Part shown: positions 1 to 10,027 of the stretch, in pieces | How the letters are laid out: each line of letters starts with the position of its first letter | How positions within the stretch are numbered: the stretch's first letter is position 1 | Assembly: GCA_020650975.1 (NCBI GenBank) | Contig: JAIPMN010000838.1 | Location: forward strand, 1 to 64,000 | Length of the DNA stretch: 64,000 nt | Source: Apostichopus californicus | Taxonomy: Eukaryota; Echinodermata; Holothuroidea; Aspidochirotida; Stichopodidae | Direction of reading: 5' to 3' | Translations under genes and position numbers: made by a program | Notes under the pieces: generated by a model | Databases searched by the model: none | What the model was told of the DNA's origin: nothing | The model's input: only the letters and a program-made list of their open reading frames with translations

Positions 1-1158
1 ATTATATCATGTTAGACATCACGGATTCAGAAACTATTCACAATTTGGTGAGAGTGACTAAAATTATACCGTCAAAATGTAAAATTCACTCTCAACTGAC
101 TGATTATAATACTCTTTATACAGTATCTATACTACTTCTAGCAGTACAAAATCTTTCTTCTTACTTCTAAAGGCTAATGATAAGCATACAGTACATGTTT
201 ATAGCTACATTTTCACTGAACATTTGACATTTTTCATCCCTCCCTGGTCCCCCCTCCCCCTCCTCTCCCCTCCCCAAATAAAGAAAGAAGAAAGAAAACG
301 AGAACAAATTGAGTGCTACAGTAGTAATTATGTTTTTGTTTATAGCCCTTTTGGTTTCAAGATATTCAACTTAAAAATCTGTTCAATTTCTGGAAGACCT
401 GTTTGAGGCTCAATTGATGATGATGTTAACATTGGCGTACATACATAAATTTAGAACGACTATGTCAGTGAGGAAACGCGCATCAGAACGTTTCAACAAT
501 GGAGGGTCATGTGACCTGCTACCTTGTAGCACTCTACTCTTATTGTACTCCTTGGATGTGTAGTAAATAAACAACTATCATGTCATGATCCCATAGCTAC
601 CACATTCCTGGTGAAGCTATGGGAACAATGGAATCTAGCTAAGTGGTATACATTTTTTCAAAGTTTTATCGCAGTTTCCAATTAAAAAATTTGCCATTGT
701 AAGGTATTTCCTTTCAAACAATTGAGCTGCAACTGGAACGCACTTAGCTTATAAGGACTGTACACAATGTATACAGATGCACGAGCAAGACATTATCAAC
801 CAAACCTCAGCAAATATTCTCACCGTAAATGCCTCTTATAATTGTCGTTCTGTTTTCTACGGAATGCGGAATGGAATGGTTGAATAATATGTTAGTAGCA
901 CCTGGGAGCACATCACATGACCCTTCATGACTGGTACGTTTTCCTACTGTGGAGTTAGAGCTCCAGATCATATTGTAAACTGTGATAACCCAATCAACAC
1001 ATGTTTTTTTTTTAAAACTTGGCATAATAAACAGGGCAAACCCTTGGATGACATTCAACACCAGTTGTCCTCGGAAAATTTGTAATTCATTGTCAACATG
1101 TTATACGAGGCCATGAAAGTCTTCTTTTCCTATTGAGTTTCAAGTTGCAAGCAATTTT
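1..1158. other. Non-coding stretch, no gene seen
   Basis: AT-rich DNA with a C/T-rich tract near 237-276 and no reading frame with splice or start context. Short frames here have no recognisable domain or biased composition. I see nothing else in it. Confidence 0.6.
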
Positions 1159-1610
1159 AAGCAATTCGTTCACATTTGAGAATACAAGGAGAATCAGGAT
1201 CCTGTTTTTCCCCTCTGAGAGGTAATAAAGCTGAACCTGGATGCATCCACATTTGAGAATGCAATTCTGGATCGACGACGACGACTAGAGAACGTTATGC
1301 AATCACGAAAAGGTCACGATGATTGTTTATGGTTGGCTGTAAGGGCTTGGTTCTGTATGTTCGTATATATATCACTTCAGTGACAGTTTATGTGGAAGTG
1401 ACCAGGTGCAGCCACCGGAGGTCTCAGAGTTACTTGTTCACCGAGCGTCCCCACAACAAACTTGATAAGCCCTTCCGGGATCAGATTCCCCCCTGGAAAA
1501 GTGAGATCATGATCGTGGGGTCTGATCCTGAGTAGGTAATGATCCACACTGCAATCTTGATCGCCCTTGCAGGGTCGGATCCCAATACGTTCCAATTGTG
1601 AACAAGGCTT
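1159..1610. mobile_element. Possible MITE bounded by imperfect inverted repeats, GATC-rich
   Basis: The ends match in inverted orientation: GTTCACATTTG at 1168-1178 and CAATTGTGAAC at 1593-1603 (10 of 11 paired), with outer AAGC/GCTT extending the match to 1159 and 1610. The interior is rich in GGATC/GATC motifs and contains a hairpin, GGATCAGA (1478-1485) against TCTGATCC (1521-1528). CpG content is higher than in the flanks. There is no transposase and I could not find a target-site duplication, so the superfamily is unassigned. It could instead be a chance inverted arrangement in an unrelated repeat. Confidence 0.4.
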
Positions 1611-2506
1611 GAGAAAGTGACTTACCCAAACTTTTAAGTTGAACCGAGTATTAAGTAATGCAGCCCCTTTCATTGATAGTCTCAGATTTTTATGGGTCAT
1701 TTCTCAAAAATATGGTGTACATCCTAGAAGACTGATAGCAGTATTTTCTGATGGTCTCCAATATTATCTCAATTAAGTTTGTGTAATTGTCACTGTTTAA
1801 ATACGATCTTTCTAGGCAAATTACAATTGCGGTCAAATCTGTTCTCATTTCTCCTGTCATTCTTGCAAATTTTGGTGAAATGTGATATTTCTGATTATTC
1901 AAATTTCAGATTCATATTGTGCAGAAATAAAAAATAAAAAAAATATTTGAAAAACCAAAAGTATTTTCACAATTTTCCTTTTTTCACTGTAAGAGCATGT
2001 TTAGTATGTTTATTCAAGAATGTTTCTTTAAATAGGTAGTAGGTTACAGTTCCCTACATGTATGGGTGGTGTACGGTTGCATGGCTTCCTGCTGCAGACC
2101 AGGACTGAAAAAAAAGTCTTTGCTAAAGCATTTTTGTTATGTTTTTCCTTTCGTTACTCTCTTCATGTAAGAAGTAGGTCACCTGTAATGGATAGTCCTT
2201 ACTGTTTGGAATAGTTCAGCTGCTACAAGCTTCATTAACTTTTCATAATTTGATGCATCGTCATTTAAGTGGACTCTTTTCTAAATTTCTGACAGAGACA
2301 TGCAGTAGTAGTAGTGGGAACTTGTAACAGATTGTTCCATATTTTACTCAGGGTAGTTCATAATTATCCAAGTAGAAGCAACCCCAGTAATCATCTTTAA
2401 TAGCTTAAATATGATAGAGCTCTTTGTGATGAACAACTGTCCCAAACAGCTTTAAAAAAATGTTGATCCATTTAGGACATATCCAGGTTTTAAGTGGTGT
2501 TTGTGT

Positions 2507-2534
2507 GGGATAGTGGGGGTGGGGGGGGGGTGGG
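2507..2534 (+). other. G-quadruplex-capable G tract
   Basis: Four or more runs of at least three G separated by one to a few bases lie on the + strand, including one run of ten. The sequence fits the G4 motif. Homopolymer length here may be affected by sequencing error. Confidence 0.5.
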
Positions 2535-4003
2535 TGGTGCTGTTACTGTGTATGTGTGGTGTCAATGTGCCACAAGGAAATGAAACCTTCAAATAAGTTT
2601 CACTATTTTTCTTCCCACATATACAATGTGAGTGTAAAATACAGTAGTGTTATGCAGTGCCATCATTAAGTCACGTTAAGACCTTCATGGTTTTAGATCC
2701 AGCAATTTGCAGGGCCCATCCCAATTGGCATAAATTATAATCGTTGCAATTAATTAATCGGTACTTAATGAACTACATGTTGCAATTACCATCTAGTTCC
2801 TTTATGTGGTAAGATGAGCATGATGCTTAGAGAGAAATAACTTTTCTGTGATGCTTAGGGAATTGCTATTTTCATGGGTCAGCATAGCTTAGATAAGAAG
2901 ACCTCTGTGTTCCATTTGATGCACTGCGGTAGAGATACAGACAAGTAAAACAGTCGTTCACTGGGTTTTGATGTTGTACTTTTCTTTTGCTCTACAATCA
3001 GAAAGTTTTAGCTGAACTGAAGAAAGTACTGAAGAAAATATCGGTCTTTGCAGTAAGTCAGCATTGAATCCAGGAAAAAGTGCAAGTGATACTGTGATAT
3101 TGTCTACTGGAGTTGCGGGGTGGGGTGGGGGGAATGTTGAGATAGGCAGCAAGTTGGCATGCTTATCCCCTCTCTCTCCTTTGTCTAAGGAGCAATCATT
3201 GCTAACTTTCGCAACTGTGTTGAATGGAAGAAGGAGTGTGGAAACGTTATAAATCATGTTACTGTGCACATAGCCTTATATGCTGCTCTCAACCTTGATT
3301 TAGGGGAAACTGGGACAAAGGTAAACCATCTATGGACATAATTCTGTGCTTTATGACAAGAAACTGCCTCTCAAGAGAGCTACCACAGTTTATGTAGCAT
3401 TTATGAAAGTGAAACTGTTTCATGGGGGTAGGTTAAAAGTTACTTTTAAAAGATTTCAAAAAGAAGAAGAAAGGAAAATGGCAATATATAAAGTACATTA
3501 GATTATGGACATTGTTGTTTTCATAAAGTAATTTCAGGAATCAGGAGTTTATTACATTTTCACAGTATTTTCATCCTGGATGTGAGTTTTACATGAAAAG
3601 TATATATTAGAAAGATAAAACTGACTTGGTGAAGAAGTTGTTGTAGTGTGATGTTAAAATTCTTCAAACTTTGAAATTGTGAAAAAATGTGTATAATTTA
3701 GGAAGTGAAATAACCTCAGGTTAGAGTGAGATGTTTCAGTGAAAAGGTAAATGAAAAAAGGAGACAAAATCTCATGATTTTCTGGCAAAGTTAATTCATA
3801 AAACATAATCCATACAGCCAATTAATCGTCACAAAAAGAGTTGGAAAGTTTATTATTGGTAATGGTCAGTTATTACCTATTACACACTGACGCATTCAGT
3901 TATCAATAATTATGGAGGAATTGCACGTTCACCAAGATGCTTCAAATTTGTTTTCCCCAATCAAAAGGTATGCTTCAAGGTTTGTGTTAGATTGTTAGGG
4001 ATG

Positions 4004-4016
4004 GGGTCAAAGGTCA
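4004..4016 (+). promoter_or_regulatory. Candidate DR1 nuclear receptor site
   Basis: GGGTCA and AGGTCA are direct repeats separated by one A. This is the HNF4/RXR/COUP-type DR1 arrangement. Binding is not shown. The motif may instead be a remnant of the DR1-bearing repeat seen at 61.9-62.3 kb. Confidence 0.3.
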
Positions 4017-4555
4017 TTTAAGTTTTCAAGAGCTTCATTTGAGGTAAAAGTAAGTTTTAACTTAATTAACAAGCCCAACATGGTATAGTACATATTTGGT
4101 ACATTGATTTATGCTCAGTTCAGAATGTAAGAAAACAAAAAACACCATTGAGGATGCTAGCTACAGTACTTCTGATAGGGTTGTATAAATTTGAGAGAAC
4201 GTTGTATTTTGCGTTGAATTCACTACAATCTGGTGGTTATGAACAGAATAGCTAAAGGAAGGATCACAGACCTGAGAGGTTAACCCATTACGCACAAGGA
4301 CTAAAATATTTTAACATTGAAAGAAAGCCAAAAGGAAAAAAAAAAACATAACAAAATATTGTGGGGCAGGGGGACGCAATTTTGCACATACAATCAAATC
4401 ACATATTAGGTGCAAGTAAGTGGTTGTAACCTCAGAGATCTGAGTTAGTACTGAAATACAGGGAATACTTTATAATGTTCAGAAATTTGGTAACAGATTG
4501 TGAAAGCTCTGAAGTTTGTCTCATAAAATACAACGGTAGGTTGTTGAACCAAACT

Positions 4556-4615
4556 GATATATATAAATATATATAAATATATATAAATATATATATAAAT
4601 ATATATAAATATATT
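4556..4615. repeat. TA-rich microsatellite, ~10-bp period
   Basis: About six copies of a unit close to ATATATAAAT. The repeat makes the Ile/Tyr-rich frame on the minus strand, which is not a gene. Confidence 0.85.
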
Positions 4616-5587
4616 CATACATACGTAGATACTTTCGAAGGTCAGATCAGTAGCAGTTATAATGTTTGTTGAAGTTTGAGCAAGAATGACGATTATTTGA
4701 TTTTCCAGCAAAGTTAGAGCAAATATTGATATCCTATTACAAGGGAACCAAGAATGCTTCCAGTAATATCGTTTACAAACAATCAAAGTTGTACAGTTTC
4801 TTTATGAAGTTTGCACACTATATGATTTGCATATTAGCATATATATTACAGCCTTTATCCAGAAGTTATATACTTTTAACAGCTACCCCTTAAGATGTAT
4901 ACTATCATTGGGGAAGTAAGTGACCCTATTTTCCACTCCGCAAACAAGTTGGTCACAAATGATGCCTTTGAAACGTTTTTTTTTTAGGTCAGTGTAAGTA
5001 TAAGCGTGACCTCAAATATGACTTTCTTGTAGAGAGCTATTCTGGTACTGTAGTCAGGGAAGTTAGAAGAGAATTTAGGCCAGTCAGTGGCTGGGACAAA
5101 CCTCTGGTATATTAATCAGTATTTAATCAAAATGACAAGTTTTGTTAACTCTGTGGCCAGATAATATCCTACTTGGCTTTTAAACTCATCTGCACATTCT
5201 TGATAACAAAGAATTGGAATCATCATATACTGGAAATTACATCAGGCAATATATGTTACACATGCGTTTTAAACCTTTGCCAAGAAACTTGAGATATATT
5301 GTTTTTTTCCCCTTGAAATATGAAGTGATGCTTGAAGTGAGTAAACAAGGTTTGATGATGTTTTGTTAAAGTCATTAGGATTTTTTTAGTCTATTAATTC
5401 TTCAATAACTCATCGTGTCCTCGCATTTAGGTTATATTCAAGTATAAAACTAAATTCTGCTATGAAAGAGAAAGAGAAATTCTGAGGTGTGGTTTGTCAT
5501 AGAAAATTTGGAAACTGGGGGGATAAGATGCAAGCTTGTTTCCACTTCTGCTAGGCTACAATGAGGTTTCAAAGTTTTCAGTTAGAA

Positions 5588-5616
5588 ATTGATTGATTGA
5601 TTTGATTGATTGATTG
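5588..5616. repeat. (GATT)n microsatellite
   Basis: About seven ATTG/GATT units with one extra T in the middle. Confidence 0.85.
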
Positions 5617-7206
5617 CCATATATTATTATGAGTATCAAATACATAGGAACTAATTACATTGGAGCCTCCATAGTGGTCAGTATCCATTTATTAAAGGTA
5701 ATTATTATATTGGATATTTTTCATTTAAGATTACTTTAGAGTCTACTAAGTTTAATTGTGATTACAACTTAATCCATGGATTTGAAGATTTCATAAATTC
5801 TTAGAAATCTTGTTACTGCTAGGCAACAACTAGCCATTGTATTGACCACAAATGGTGGTTGGTTGAGCAGTCTTTGGTGTTTGGTCAGCAAGCATTACCA
5901 AAAACTACAGAGTATCAATCAATTAATAAGGTTGAATTTGATCAAACTTAAGGTACCCTTGAAGACATAGCCAAAAAAACAAAACAAAATTACAACAAGT
6001 GATCGGTTAACGAAATTGAATTTGATTCTCAGCGTTTCATTCCTCAGGAAATAATTTTTTATTAATTATGGAATGTAAAAAAAATTCATAATGATAGGTC
6101 TATTTTTAAGTTAAAAACTTTATCTCATCATTTAATATGAGAGTTGACTGAGTCAGACTTGCATACAGTACTGCACTTCGTATGGGAACTTTGTTTAGAA
6201 AAGTATTGAACAAATTTGAACTGCAAAACCTGATTCATAATATGTCTAGCCAGATAAGCTCTATTTAGTTTTATGTTTAACTTGCTAATATTTGGTGGTA
6301 GCATACAAACATGTTGAACCAAAAAGATTAAAATGTTCCTGAAAATCACTTGTTGCTGGTATGCACCAAAAATGCAATTAGAATGATGAAATTAGGTATT
6401 TACTTCAAAGGTATAAAAGGAAAGGATAGTGCATTGCTTAAATTTTGATGTGCGAAAACCCTTTCTGCATTTGATTAAAATACATGATCATCTTGCTAAT
6501 GAGGGTTGTATAAACCAATAGGTAGGTCTGTCTCCTAATGTGGGTGGCCAAGTACTATCCAAATAATTTTGTAAATATTACGTAGTTTGGTAAGAGTCAT
6601 TGCGAGATTACACCCATATCGAAATGCCTAACTGTTAAAGCAAAACCTCTTTCAAACAAGTGAATCACATTTATCAATACTGTCAATGATATCAAAAGTG
6701 AAAAATATGCCAAGTTTGTCACTAAGTTTTAATGGCAATGTTAAGAAAGGAACAAATATATTCAGTTTTATTGAAATTTGCTTATGTGAGGTACATCTCA
6801 CCTGTTTCATTTATACACAACATGAAAAGTAACATTTTATATAGAATGCGGTATTCCCCAACCAAGGAAAAGTACAGCACTTGACCCCCCACCCTAAATA
6901 AGAGTTAAAACTTCTAAAGATGATATAGACTAGGCCCTAAGAAAGGGTTACATAGCGATATCAGTTTTGAATCATAGTAGTATGATCCCCATTATGATAT
7001 TTTGTAAATCGGTGAGTGAATGGGTAGGATTTAAGTTTTGAGCGATAAAACAAACTGGAAATTGGTCCTTTGATTCTGCCGCTCATACTCACGTATTGTG
7101 GCATAGATGGATCAAGCTATTTTGGCAAATTTTTAAGATAACTTTCATAAGAACTGGGTGAAAGAAGTTCTTTTAATTGTTTACTTCATTTATGGTCATC
7201 CTCCCA

Positions 7207-7243
7207 GGGGATTGAGGGGGGGCAGGGGGGGGGGGAGGAGAGG
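7207..7243 (+). other. G-rich, G-quadruplex-capable tract
   Basis: Several G runs of 3 to 11 on the + strand separated by one to four bases. The complementary C tract produces the Pro/Ser-rich minus-strand frames at 7173-7421, which are not genes. Confidence 0.5.
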
Positions 7244-7507
7244 GACTTGAAATTTCTGCTGCTGCTGTTAACCACATGTGGTGGTTGAAGTAACATCCAC
7301 TTATATCGGTGGAGGCTGGATTTCCAACTGTCAGTCCTGAGATGAGCCATGTCCTCATGATAAGAAATGCCTGGACAAAGGGTAACCACAAACCCAGACA
7401 ACCTGAGAACAGGTGCATCAATGTTAATAAACTCTGTGATCTTTCAAATCTCTCTTACTTTATATTTTTTGTATCATGTAGGTAAAGATTAATAGGCTGT
7501 TTATGAT

Positions 7508-7525
7508 GGGGGGGGGGGGGGGGGG
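7508..7525 (+). repeat. Poly-G run of 18
   Basis: An uninterrupted homopolymer of G. The exact length is unreliable in most sequencing chemistries. Confidence 0.8.
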
Positions 7526-8299
7526 CTTAGTACCATCAGGATCGCATCCCTGACAGATTTGTTTGAATGCTAGAAAAATCTAATATGGGTGTCTCTCTCT
7601 CTCTTCTGGTGGTTGAACCAATGTTAGGAATGTCTTCAAAGAAGGGATATTATTGCTTTCACAATACACACCACTATTGGAGAATACCAAACTTGGGTAA
7701 CACCAGAGATCTGCACAGTGCACAGATGTGCCAAAGTATTGATACTTATGAAAAGGTCGTTTATCCATGGTTTGGAAACCATGGAGATGACATGGGAACC
7801 TGCAATGGTATTAACATCACATGTGTATGTGTGTGTGTATGGTGATAATTATTGATGAAACTCGGTCATAAAATCAATAGGAAGTAGACCAAAGGAAACT
7901 GGTTATGAAGAAGAGAGGTCAGTGGGCATGGTATTATGATGACCTCTCTTCCTGTCCAATTAATCAAGATAAATTTAGACTGCATCGTATCAGTAGTAAA
8001 GGCTACTACCACTACTGGTGTGACCCAATCCTTGGCCTATAATTCCAGATATAATAAAGTTGACAATGTTCCATCCTGAACACCGGATAAAATCTGTTAA
8101 CTGTGCATCATATTGATAGGAAACGTATTGTTTTGAGGAGTACTATTTCTCATGGTTATTTAAACATTGATCGAAGCACCATGTACAGTGACATTCTGGA
8201 GAAAAGGACTTTGAGATACCAGTCCATAGAGGTCACAGTTGTTAAAACTATACATGCAATATTTATCATGTTATCTTTGCCATATTGATGCCAATTTCC

Positions 8300-8950
8300 T
8301 GTACCTTAATTGGAAACGAAATTGGCAAAATAGTTTCTACGATTCAAAGTTTTAAATGGGAGGGAGGAGTACGAATCTGAAAGCCACTTTTGCAATTGCT
8401 TGGTATAGGCCCGTATATAGAAACTTATTTGGTTTCTTGACTAGGCAAATGTTTCATTGAAAGAAGAAACTAATTACGTTTTCTGTGGGGTTATTAGTAT
8501 CAATAATAAAGTGTCTACATGATAGTATCTTATAAGTAAATTCAAAACCCACTTTTGAAACAGGTGTGGTAATTTGCAAACATATTTCTTCATAAATGAT
8601 CAAGAAGAAAAGTTTAACAGGTCTGTTGTTATTGGTAACACTTTCTGTACTTGAATAAAGGTAATGGCAAATAGTTTCTAACATTTTAAACATTAAAAAC
8701 GGGAGGTGTAATAATCTCAAAGCAGCTTTTGCATTTGATATGGTAGTTTTAGACCAGGTATTGAGTGTTTTATTGGAAGAAATAAAATTATGAAAAATAT
8801 TCAATATTCAATTATCGATTATTATATTCAATAAAATATTAATATCCTGATGATAAGTGTCATTGAAAAAGGGTCTACATCATTGTCTACATTATAGATG
8901 TGAGCTCACAGAAAACCACTTGTGAACAAGGGTGTGGTGGTTTTATCAAT
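8300..8950. repeat. Imperfect tandem duplication, ~341-bp period
   Basis: Sequence from about 8300 is repeated in the same order from about 8645. TAGTTTCTA is at 8331 and 8672 (offset 341). Both copies then have a GGGAGG segment, an AAAGC(C)(A)CTTTTGCA-like segment and GGTGTGGT at 8563 and 8931. The offset grows to 368 because the second copy has extra A/T-rich sequence near 8810-8850. Divergence is visible throughout, so the duplication is old. The minus-strand frame at 8454-8804 crosses the boundary and is not a gene. Confidence 0.65.
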
Positions 8951-9448
8951 AGCAATCTGACTTTTATAAACATAAACGAACAAGATTTGGAAAATTGTTT
9001 TAATGCCATTTTATTATTATATAATTATATTATTAGTATAATAATTATATTACATTAATTTATATTATATTATTTTATTAATAATTTATTATTTATATAT
9101 AATAAAATTAATTTTATTATAATATTATAATTAGGATACTGTACTATTAGTATGTTATTAAATTAACAATAATTTTTATTGCCAGAAGAAAGGTTGGGGT
9201 ATTAAATCACGAAGTTTTGAAGGCTGTGTATTTGCTACTTGCTAGTATCGGCACATATTACTACATAGTCATTAATTTGATATGATTTTCAGGCCATGTG
9301 TACTTTTTTTTATGTCATTATTACAGAATGATTAAATAGTTGCAACAATTAAGTCTAACATCTATCATCCAATCACAGAGACCATTCTATCCATGATCAC
9401 TGTACAGCCACAATTAGGAATGGGTTAGCAGATACTGCTGCCTATTTA
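8951..9448. other. Non-coding stretch with an A/T-only island
   Basis: No gene seen. Most of 9008-9132 is A/T only, with a nearly complete lack of G and C. Confidence 0.7.
9008..9132. repeat. A/T-only low-complexity island
   Basis: TTA, TAA and ATTAT motifs in irregular order, with only isolated G or C bases. Such DNA unwinds easily and is often scored as a matrix-attachment candidate. No function can be read from it. Confidence 0.75.
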
Positions 9449-9711
9449 TTACACCACACCAAAACCCTGTTATGGGGTAGACAATATTTGTTTATACCAT
9501 ACCCTTTGCCCTGTTTTTTACAAGACATACTACATGTTTAACCTTACCTTCACTGTGTTGTATGCATCGTTGAGAACACCATTTGTTACACCACACAAAC
9601 ACACTTTTGTGTATATGTATGACAGGCAAATTACACCATACCTATACCCTGCCATATGCATGTTGGACAATACCATTTGCTACACCATACCAACACCCTA
9701 CCCTGTTGTAG
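9449..9711. repeat. Degenerate tandem repeat with TTACACCATACC core
   Basis: The core TTACACCACACC/TTACACCATACC recurs at about 9449, 9493, 9586, 9631 and 9681, followed each time by related CCCTG- and GACAATA-containing sequence. Spacing is irregular (44 to 93 bases), so it is an eroded minisatellite. It ends less than 100 bp before the candidate exon at 9803. Confidence 0.5.
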
Positions 9712-9802
9712 TTTCAGCATGTACTTCTGATAGACTCTTTTAATGAGGCCATATATTTTTGTAGCGTGACATTTATCTGAGCTATTAATTGCATCTCGAC
9801 AG

Positions 9803-10027
9803 GCCGGACAGTGTGGTCGCATCGACTTGGCATGGACGGCAGGCAGTCGCTTACTGCAAATAATATCGGACTGGAGGAGAACGCACATGGTCAGACGCCG
9901 ATAGGGATGGCAGCACAATCCAACGCTGTCAACGTATCAGGGATTAACAGCACAACTAGGAGCCCTGGGGAAGCTAGACCTTCAGGGATCGTCAACGTGG
10001 GAAAGGGAAACAAGGGAAGATACAGAG
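9803..10027 (+). CDS. Candidate coding exon, unidentified protein (likely first coding exon)
   Basis: This is the best exon in the window. It follows an AG acceptor (9801-9802) and stops at the donor GTAAGC (10028). An ATG at 9832 has G at -3 and G at +4, a favourable context, and opens 65 codons before a phase-1 exon end. The frame is also open back to the acceptor, so an upstream coding exon is possible. The exon is GC-rich with 13 CpGs, whereas its flanks are AT-rich and CpG-poor. The peptide starts MDGRQSLTANN and ends NVGKGNKGRYR. It is rich in Gly, Asn, Ser and Ala, lacks hydrophobic segments and looks disordered, as N-termini of regulatory proteins often are. I do not recognise the family and no function is claimed. 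The pyrimidine tract before the acceptor is weak. The rest of the gene would lie far downstream or outside the window. Confidence 0.6.

Larger units (their letters stand above)
1611..4555. other. Non-coding stretch with G-runs and one DR1 motif
   Basis: No gene seen. It holds a G-quadruplex-capable run (2507-2534), a shorter G-rich run near 3116-3132 and an isolated GGGTCAAAGGTCA at 4004-4016. The rest is featureless AT-rich sequence. Confidence 0.6.
4616..8299. other. Non-coding stretch, no gene seen
   Basis: AT-rich DNA containing a GATT microsatellite and two G-rich tracts, listed separately. No splice-bounded or domain-bearing frame was seen. Confidence 0.6.

Noticed and set aside
1377-1700. 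107-codon minus frame with a globular-looking C-terminal half
   Set aside because: Overlaps the inverted-repeat, GATC-rich element. No family match and no splice signals.
4445-4786. Ile/Tyr-rich minus-strand frame
   Set aside because: Translation of the TA-rich microsatellite at 4556-4615.
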